From NCBI GenBank assembly GCA_009783605.1, contig WRDE01000043.1:1-10377 (forward strand): a DNA stretch of 10,377 bases, in the 5' to 3' direction. This stretch comes from Oscillospiraceae bacterium (GTDB lineage Bacteria; Bacillota; Clostridia; Oscillospirales; Acutalibacteraceae). Of the stretch, positions 6,419 through 10,377 are shown in pieces. How positions within the stretch are numbered: the first letter of the stretch is position 1; each line of letters starts with the position of its first letter. The position numbers and the translations under genes are program-made. A model generated the notes under the pieces. That model did not search any database, was not told where the DNA came from, and saw only the letters and a list, made by a program, of their open reading frames with translations.

Positions 6419-7429
6419 ATGCCTGAGAGAATCGGGAAATATACAGTATCCTTTTCCAACCGGCCGACCGTGCTGGGATACGCGGCGGTGGCCGGGAAAA
6501 AAGAGGGGGAAGGACCGCTGGCGCGGTATTTTGACGCGATTTTTGAGGATACCACGATGGGGGAAAAGACCTGGGAAAAATCCGAGTCGGCGCTCCAGCG
6601 GGAGGCCTTCTCGCGGTCGCTGGACAAAGCCGGGTATACCCCCTCCCAGATCAATTACATCTTCTGCGGGGATCTGTTGAACCAGAGTATCGCGTCCACC
6701 TTCGGACTGCGGGAATTCAAGGTGCCGCTATTCGGTCAGTTCGGCGCCTGCTCCACGATGGCGCAGACGATGGCCATGTCGGCGGTATTTATCGACAGCG
6801 GCGCCGCCGATACCTGCGCCGCCATCACCTCATCGCATTTTTGTTCCGCTGAACGGCAGTTTCGCACGCCGCTGATTTACGGCGGCCAGCGGCCGCCGTC
6901 GGCCCAGTGGACGGCCACCGCCGCCGGCTGCGCCATTCTGGGGCTGGCCGGCAACGGCGTACGGGTGGCGGCGGTCTGCGGCGGGCGGGTCAACGATCTC
7001 GGCATCAACGATATCAACAATATGGGCGCGGCAATGGCGCCGGCCGCCGCCGATACAATAGCCAATTTTTTGACCGATACCCAGACAAAACCGGAGGATT
7101 ATGACCTGATTCTGACCGGCGACCTCTCCCAGATCGGAACCGATCTGCTGTATGATCTGCTGGAACGGCAGCAAATTGACATCCGGGCCGCCCACAACGA
7201 TTGCGGGCTGATGCTGTATGACCGGGAGTCCCAGGATGTCCATGCCGGCGGCTCCGGCTGCGGCTGCTCCGCCGCCGTCGTCTGCTCCTGGCTGCTGAGC
7301 AAGATGGAGAAGGGGGAGCTGAACAACGTACTGTTCATCGGCACCGGCGCGCTGATGTCGCCCACCTCCTCACAGCAAGGGGAAACGGTGCCGGGGATCG
7401 CGCATCTGGTGCATTTGGTGAAGAAGTAA
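6419..7429 (+). CDS. spoVAD: Stage V sporulation protein AD
   Basis: The 336-residue protein has the usual SpoVAD length and sequence: KYTVSFSNRPTVLGYAAVAGKKEGEGPL at the N terminus, FCGDLLNQSIASTFGLREF, the thiolase-like nucleophile-elbow segment LFGQFGACSTMAQTMAM (C111), SSHFCSAERQFRTPLIYGGQRPPSAQWTATAAGC, and GGSGCGCSAAV (277-286) near the end. SpoVAD has a thiolase fold without thiolase activity; in Bacillus it binds dipicolinic acid on the outer face of the spore inner membrane as part of the SpoVA channel. The ATG is supported by AAAGGGGG at 6404-6411, 7 bases upstream. It follows spoVAC, as in the standard spoVAC-D-E order, but no spoVAE follows it here. Confidence 0.96.
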   Translation: MPERIGKYTVSFSNRPTVLGYAAVAGKKEGEGPLARYFDAIFEDTTMGEKTWEKSESALQREAFSRSLDKAGYTPSQINYIFCGDLLNQSIASTFGLREFKVPLFGQFGACSTMAQTMAMSAVFIDSGAADTCAAITSSHFCSAERQFRTPLIYGGQRPPSAQWTATAAGCAILGLAGNGVRVAAVCGGRVNDLGINDINNMGAAMAPAAADTIANFLTDTQTKPEDYDLILTGDLSQIGTDLLYDLLERQQIDIRAAHNDCGLMLYDRESQDVHAGGSGCGCSAAVVCSWLLSKMEKGELNNVLFIGTGALMSPTSSQQGETVPGIAHLVHLVKK

Positions 7430-7430
7430 C

Positions 7431-7459
7431 TTGTTTTATTTGTGTTGATGTGGTAAAAT
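7431..7459 (+). promoter_or_regulatory. Extended -10 sigma-A promoter for the GyrI-like gene
   Basis: TTGTTT (7431-7436), a 17-base spacer ending in TGG, and TAAAAT (7454-7459) make an extended -10 promoter. It begins one base after the spoVAD stop and gives a leader of about 30 bases to the ATG at 7499, so this gene need not share the sporulation promoter. Confidence 0.65.
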
Positions 7460-7498
7460 TCTACTCGCAGATAATCTATATTATCGGAGGAGATAGAA

Positions 7499-8128
7499 AT
7501 GGCTAAAACAATCAGCGAGAGAATCCAAAAACAATTGGACAGCGTGGGCGCAGCCATTGAACACTGGGAGTACCGCACATTGCCTGCCGCGCGTTTTATC
7601 GGCGTTGAATGGTTTTACGGCAAGGACGACTGGGCGGTAACCCGCGAAAAAATGGCGGCGGTATTAGACGCAATGCCGGAATACGCGTCAGGCTTTGATT
7701 ATGACCTGACGCTGTCGCACCATTTCGGTAAAAAGGTTGACCAAGAACGCAATCACGATTATATCGGGCGGTTTATGAAAGCGGACGCGCCGGTGCCCGA
7801 TGGTTTCGCGCATTGGGATTTTGTCCCTGAGGACAGCAATACGCCTTACTTAACATTTTGTTCGCAGTTCGCGTTTTCGGTGTTTGCCGGCAATCACGAC
7901 GCGTTGCATAACGGCGAAGGCTTTGATGTGAATGCCTTATATGATATCACGCGCAACATCATCCTTGAAGAAAATGTTACCATTCCCTACCCTGAAATTT
8001 ACTGGACGGCTGAGGTGCAATTTGACCGTGCCGACGGGACAATTTACAACCCTGAAAATCTGTATCACGGCGAAAATAAGCCGGGTGAAGTCCGGTGCGG
8101 GTGGTTATTCTCAACATATACAAAATAA
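7499..8128 (+). CDS. GyrI-like (AraC effector-binding type) domain protein
   Basis: The 209-residue soluble protein looks like a stand-alone GyrI-like small-molecule-binding domain: a strand LPAARFIGVEWF (28-39), helix REKMAAVLDAMPEY, then DYIGRFMKADAPVPDGFAHWDFVPEDSNTPYLTF (87-120), which follows the family pattern of Y-x-G, P-x-G-F and a VP turn. The end, PYPEIYWTAEVQFDRADG...NPENLY, also fits. No helix-turn-helix is visible at either end, so it is more likely a ligand-binding, hydrolase-like or toxin-relief member than a DNA-binding regulator; the ligand is unknown. GGAGGAG at 7486-7492, 6 bases upstream, fixes the start. It has its own promoter and terminator, and its codons are less GC-rich than those of spoVAD, which hints at a later arrival. 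Confidence 0.8.
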   Translation: MAKTISERIQKQLDSVGAAIEHWEYRTLPAARFIGVEWFYGKDDWAVTREKMAAVLDAMPEYASGFDYDLTLSHHFGKKVDQERNHDYIGRFMKADAPVPDGFAHWDFVPEDSNTPYLTFCSQFAFSVFAGNHDALHNGEGFDVNALYDITRNIILEENVTIPYPEIYWTAEVQFDRADGTIYNPENLYHGENKPGEVRCGWLFSTYTK

Positions 8129-8164
8129 GCATACTATACAAAAACAAGATAGTTTCAACACACG

Positions 8165-8180
8165 GCTTTCCGGTGAAAGC
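8165..8180 (+). other. Small perfect hairpin before the terminator
   Basis: GCTTTC (8165-8170) and GAAAGC (8175-8180) pair perfectly around CGGT. It lies between the GyrI-like stop and the intrinsic terminator and may help protect the mRNA 3' end. Confidence 0.4.
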
Positions 8181-8190
8181 GCAGTATATT

Positions 8191-8221
8191 ACACCCGCCG
8201 CAGAATTTGGCGGGTGTTTTT
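8191..8221 (+). terminator. Intrinsic terminator of the GyrI-like gene
   Basis: ACACCCGCC (8191-8199) and GGCGGGTGT (8209-8217) form a perfect 9-bp stem with a 9-base loop, followed by a T run to 8221. It separates the gene from the convergent recO, whose stop is at 8236. Confidence 0.9.
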
Positions 8222-8235
8222 ATGCGCCTTCCCCT

Positions 8236-9018
8236 TTACAGCATACTCTTAAAAAACTCCAGCGTATGAAATCCCCTGCCCAACTGCGCCAGACAGTACC
8301 GTTCGGCCGCGTCGGCCGCTGTGCCGCAGCGCTCGTCGGGTAAAATATACTTGAATATCTGTTCAAAATTCCCGTAAACCACCCGCCGCATCCATTGCAG
8401 CGTCTCCGGCGGCAATTCCGGCAGCTCATACTCCTCCTGACGCCGGCAGCGGGAACAAACCAGCTCTCCCTGCACCGGCAGCAGCGCCATACCGCCGCTG
8501 TTTGTGACGCAGCGGGCGCAGCGCTCCAGCTGGGGCATATATCCCGCCGCGCTCAGCAGCCGCAGTTCCACCGCCGCTTTGACTAAATACCGGTTCCGCA
8601 GACCGGTACTGAGAAAGTGCAGCCCGTTGAGCATCAGCCGCAGCGCCTGTTCCGACTCCTGCGCGGCATGGGGATCGGCGTCTTTTGGCGCGGCGGCGGC
8701 GGCCAGTTCACAAAAATACTGCGCCAGCGCCAGTTTTTCGATGTCGCTGTGCAGCTCAAAAAAGGTATGTAACGGCTGGGCGTCCTCAATAATAAAATGC
8801 TGCCGGCCGTTCCCCGTCCGTGACGGATTGCTCACCAGCGACAGCCGGGAATGACTGAACAGCCGGGTAGCGGCGGCGCTGCGGCTCTTGACCTTCCGTG
8901 CGCCCCGGGCGGAGGCCCGGATGACGCCGCGGTCCCGGGTCAGCACCGTGACAAACCGGTCGGACTCACCGATATGGTTGTATTCCCGGATAATCAGTCC
9001 GTCGGTTACCGTCGCCAC
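8236..9018 (-). CDS. recO: DNA repair protein RecO
   Basis: The 260-residue protein has the RecO layout: an N-terminal OB fold opening with VTDGLIIREYNHIGESDRFVTVLTRDRGVIRASARGARK, a helical middle, and a four-cysteine zinc site CARC...CSRC (C167, C170, C188, C191) followed by a helical end. RecO works in the RecFOR pathway, loading RecA onto SSB-coated single-stranded DNA and annealing strands. The frame is open up to 9114, but the family begins a few residues before TDGLI, and a GTG at 9018 with AGAGGGGG at 9028-9035, 9 bases upstream, fits exactly; the longer version adds 32 residues that are really the yqzL region in another frame. Its start overlaps yqzL by 53 bases. Confidence 0.93.
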   Translation of the reverse strand: MATVTDGLIIREYNHIGESDRFVTVLTRDRGVIRASARGARKVKSRSAAATRLFSHSRLSLVSNPSRTGNGRQHFIIEDAQPLHTFFELHSDIEKLALAQYFCELAAAAAPKDADPHAAQESEQALRLMLNGLHFLSTGLRNRYLVKAAVELRLLSAAGYMPQLERCARCVTNSGGMALLPVQGELVCSRCRRQEEYELPELPPETLQWMRRVVYGNFEQIFKYILPDERCGTAADAAERYCLAQLGRGFHTLEFFKSML

Positions 9019-9160
9019 CGCCGGCAGCCCCCTCTGTCCGCGGCAAAGCCGGCGGATTTTTTGTTCCGCAATATGCCAGATAATCGGCGACACTGCCGGT
9101 ATTGATGAATACATTCCAGGCGTCGGCAGTCTGCCGGCTGGAGGTTTTACCCATTTCCAT
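8966..9160 (-). CDS. yqzL: YqzL-like small protein, 64 aa
   Basis: The stretch ADAWNVFINTGSVADYLAYCG (residues 12-32) follows the YqzL pattern of an aromatic-rich helix, a TGS turn and xYLxY, and the gene stands directly before recO, as in Bacillus (era-yqzL-recO). YqzL has no known function. AGGGAGG at 9169-9175, 8 bases before the ATG at 9160, is a strong RBS. The frame continues past the recognisable part into recO, ending at 8966, so the last 30 or so residues (Pro/Gly/Arg-rich) share DNA with the recO start and may not be under selection. Known members are about 47 residues, so this one is long. An ATG two codons later (9154) is also possible. Confidence 0.72.
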   Translation of the reverse strand: MEMGKTSSRQTADAWNVFINTGSVADYLAYCGTKNPPALPRTEGAAGGGDGNRRTDYPGIQPYR

Positions 9161-9208
9161 CCGCTTCGCCTCCCTGTTTTATCTTAACAGGAACGGGGGG
9201 CGGTATAC

Positions 9209-9301
9209 ATGGAAAAAACAGCCGGAATAATTTACAGGAAAAAGTACAGCGAATATTTTGACAAAATCCGATCTTTCGGGTATTATAGATTTAAGTTCTA
9301 A
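9209..9301 (+). CDS. Possible 30-residue small ORF (doubtful)
   Basis: ATG at 9209, stop TAA at 9299. The peptide starts MEKTAGIIYRKKYSEYFDKI and is rich in Tyr, Phe, Lys and Arg. A G-rich run GGGGGGCGG (9195-9203) lies 5 bases upstream. No promoter is evident before it, and a strong promoter match lies inside it, so it may well be chance. Confidence 0.15.
   Translation: MEKTAGIIYRKKYSEYFDKIRSFGYYRFKF
9258..9286 (+). promoter_or_regulatory. Near-consensus sigma-A promoter pointing antisense into the flavin-reductase gene
   Basis: TTGACA (9258-9263), a 17-base spacer and TATTAT (9281-9286) give the best vegetative promoter match in the window. There is no + strand gene within 660 bases downstream; transcription from about 9293 would run antisense to the gene at 9324-9830. 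Confidence 0.55.
9282..9287 (-). promoter_or_regulatory. Possible -10 box for yqzL-recO
   Basis: On the - strand this reads TATAAT, a perfect -10 box, overlapping the rightward promoter. Its -35 is poor: CTTAGA, 16 bases upstream within the 7-base repeat. It would give a leader of about 115 bases for yqzL. Confidence 0.3.
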
Positions 9302-9323
9302 AGTCTAAGCCCTAAGATCTACA
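9289..9323. repeat. Run of five 7-base units (consensus nnCTAAG)
   Basis: Reading from 9289: ATTTAAG, TTCTAAA, GTCTAAG, CCCTAAG, ATCTACA. The middle three share CTAA in strict 7-base register; the outer two are degenerate. The run fills the space between the rightward promoter and the stop codon of the flavin-reductase gene. Confidence 0.55.
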
Positions 9324-9830
9324 TCACTTCCGTACCAGTATCTTCTTGATCTCCCCGATATACATCCGGTGGTAATCGCCGTTGGGATAGTGGGAGGCGA
9401 TGGTGGGGTCGAGGAATTTTTCCGGGTCGATATCCTGGGTATACAGTTTTTTACAGCAGATGGCTATCCGTGCCTCATTGAAATACGGCGCCGGCGCGTC
9501 AAAGAGCGGGAGCAGCCCCGCTTCGGATACCTTGTCGCAGTCCCGGCCGGATTGGGTGCCGCAGAACTGGAGCGCCCGCTTAAAACTGTTACCGAAGAAG
9601 GAAAGGGAGAAATGCCGTTCCCGCTCAAAAAATTCATAGGTATAGCGGGAGGGGCGCACCACGGCAAACACCACATCGGTGTTCCAGAGCACCCCCATCC
9701 CGCCCCAGGAAGCGGTCATGGTATTATACTTCCCCTCCTTCCCCGCGGTCAGCAGCATCCAGTCCCGGCCGATACTCCTAAAGACGTTTTCCTCCAGCAT
9801 AAGCGGGTCAATTTCGACAAATTTGTTCAT
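9324..9830 (-). CDS. Flavin reductase-like FMN-binding split-barrel protein
   Basis: The 168-residue protein belongs to the flavin-reductase-like split-barrel family. Marks are WMLLTAGKEGKYNTMTASWGGMGVLWN (24-50), the FMN-phosphate-contacting region, then FAVVRPSRYTYEFFERERHFSLSFFG (55-80) and CDKVSEAGL (98-106). Members bind FMN and act as NAD(P)H:flavin reductases or as flavin-binding proteins of unknown substrate; the cytoplasm is expected since no signal or membrane segment is seen. Four cysteines (C90, C98, C125, C126) are present, with no clear iron motif. GGAG, 7 bases before the ATG at 9830, supports the start. It lies upstream of yqzL-recO on the same strand with a 163-base gap, so joint transcription is possible but not evident. 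A possible antisense RNA covers it. Confidence 0.88.
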   Translation of the reverse strand: MNKFVEIDPLMLEENVFRSIGRDWMLLTAGKEGKYNTMTASWGGMGVLWNTDVVFAVVRPSRYTYEFFERERHFSLSFFGNSFKRALQFCGTQSGRDCDKVSEAGLLPLFDAPAPYFNEARIAICCKKLYTQDIDPEKFLDPTIASHYPNGDYHRMYIGEIKKILVRK

Positions 9831-9846
9831 TTGCGGACTCCGTTCT

Positions 9847-9869
9847 CCCGGTCAACCGGGTGGTTTTTA
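9847..9869 (+). terminator. Terminator-like hairpin, or operator palindrome, before the flavin-reductase gene
   Basis: CCCGG (9847-9851), loop TCAA, CCGGG (9856-9860), then TGG and five T. On the + strand this resembles an intrinsic terminator. On the - strand it is a near-perfect palindrome CCCGGT-TG-ACCGGG in the leader of the flavin-reductase gene, 17 bases before the ATG, where it could be an operator. Confidence 0.4.
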
Positions 9870-9887
9870 AATAAATTCTTCCCCTAC

Positions 9888-9896
9888 AGTATATCA
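9888..9896 (-). promoter_or_regulatory. Extended -10 promoter of the flavin-reductase gene
   Basis: On the - strand TGATATACT matches an extended -10 box (TGn plus TATACT). No good -35 is visible 17 bases upstream. The start near 9881 leaves a leader of about 50 bases containing the palindrome. Confidence 0.45.
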
Positions 9897-9955
9897 TGCC
9901 ACAGCGGGCAATACCACATATAGCGCAGATAAATTTATGAAAGCAGGTATACATT

Positions 9956-10377
9956 ATGGCCGTGATCCGTCCGTTCCGCGCGCTGCGGTTTACCCCGAAA
10001 GCCGGCGATACCGCCCGGCTGACCTGTCCGCCCTATGACATCATCAGCGAAGACCAGCGCCGGGGTTATCTGGCGGAAAACCCGCACAATATCATCCGGT
10101 TAGAGCTGCCCCGGGATAATTCCGGCGGCGGCGATCCGTATGCTGTGGCCGGCGAAACGTTGCGCAGATGGATGGATGAGGGGATTCTGGCCCGGGACAG
10201 CGAAGAAGCGATTTATCTGTATAAAATCAGCTTTACAGTCAACGGGAGAGCCAATGCCATTTCGGGTATGGTGGTGCAGGCGCGGTTAGAGGAATTTTCA
10301 AAAGGCATTATTCTGCCGCATGAGGAAACGCTCTCAAAGGCAAAAACCGACCGGTTCAATCTGATGAAGGCGACCCA
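9956..10377 (+). CDS. DUF1015-family protein, N-terminal part (runs off the window)
   Basis: The frame is open from the ATG at 9956 to the window end, giving 140 residues of a protein that is normally a little over 400. Family stretches are MAVIRPFRALRFTPKAG, LTCPPYDIISEDQR (23-36), NPHNIIRLELPRD (42-54) and ILPHEETLSKAKTDRFNLM (119-137). DUF1015 (COG4198) proteins are soluble and widespread in clostridia, often near serine or phosphoglycerate genes; the function is not established to my knowledge. AAAGCAGG, about 8 bases upstream, acts as RBS. It is divergent from the flavin-reductase gene, with 125 bases between them. Confidence 0.9.
   Translation, partial: MAVIRPFRALRFTPKAGDTARLTCPPYDIISEDQRRGYLAENPHNIIRLELPRDNSGGGDPYAVAGETLRRWMDEGILARDSEEAIYLYKISFTVNGRANAISGMVVQARLEEFSKGIILPHEETLSKAKTDRFNLMKAT

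Noticed and set aside
9019..9114. N-terminal extension of RecO from 9114
   Set aside because: The extra 32 residues lie in the yqzL region, do not resemble RecO, and a GTG with a good RBS lies exactly at the family start.
8851..9187. Open frames on the + strand opposite recO/yqzL
   Set aside because: They are shadows of GC-rich codons and have no RBS or recognisable domain.
9268..9279. CCGA-TCTT-TCGG hairpin as terminator of the flavin-reductase gene
   Set aside because: The stem is only four base pairs; on the - strand it is followed by ATTTTG, too weak to call.
9369..9923. 184-codon open frame on the + strand opposite the flavin-reductase gene
   Set aside because: It starts at a GTG without RBS, has low-complexity Gly/Arg/His content typical of an antisense shadow, and its opposite strand encodes a clear family member.

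Overview
The window looks like chromosomal DNA of a spore-forming, low-to-mid GC Gram-positive bacterium, most likely a clostridium of the Oscillospirales/Ruminococcaceae type. The pointers are two spore-membrane/DPA-channel genes (spoVAC, spoVAD), the Firmicutes pair yqzL-recO, a stand-alone TSCPD protein, and a secreted protein ending in a dockerin-like repeat pair. Ribosome binding sites are strong (GGAGG, AAAGGGAG), and GTG and TTG starts occur. I see no rRNA, tRNA, CRISPR array, insertion sequence or phage gene.

Left part (1-1830, + strand): the 3' end of a PHP-family phosphoesterase, an 81-residue TSCPD protein and an unrecognised acidic 184-residue protein. They end at a perfect 17-bp hairpin that also terminates the convergent gene on its right. 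Next (1839-3065, - strand) is a secreted transglutaminase-like protein with a degenerate dockerin. From 5590 down to 3179 (- strand) lies a probable three-gene operon: a Cof-type HAD phosphatase (TTG start), a membrane protein that reads as a VanZ-like domain joined to a GtrA domain, and a GlmU-C-like hexapeptide-repeat protein coupled to it by an ATGA overlap. A good sigma-A promoter (TTGTTT-17-TATACT) stands before the operon. The gene set suggests sugar-nucleotide and envelope-glycan work.

Right part: spoVAC (5855) and spoVAD (6419) run on the + strand with a 120-base gap holding an imperfect inverted repeat around an AT-rich, promoter-like core. spoVAE, which normally follows, is not in the window. 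Its place is taken by a GyrI-like effector-binding protein that has its own vegetative-type promoter and terminator. Convergent to it are yqzL and recO (- strand, overlapping by 53 bases). Then come a flavin-reductase-like protein (- strand) and, divergent, the 5' part of a DUF1015 protein that runs off the window end.

The most interesting non-coding signal is at 9258-9323. A near-consensus promoter (TTGACA-17-TATTAT) points rightward into the 3' end of the flavin-reductase gene, is followed at once by a run of five 7-base units, and has a terminator-like hairpin at 9847-9869, just past that gene's 5' end. This layout would suit an antisense RNA covering the whole gene. No obviously new multi-gene system is visible; most of the window is core chromosome with some unusual domain architectures and regulatory layouts.
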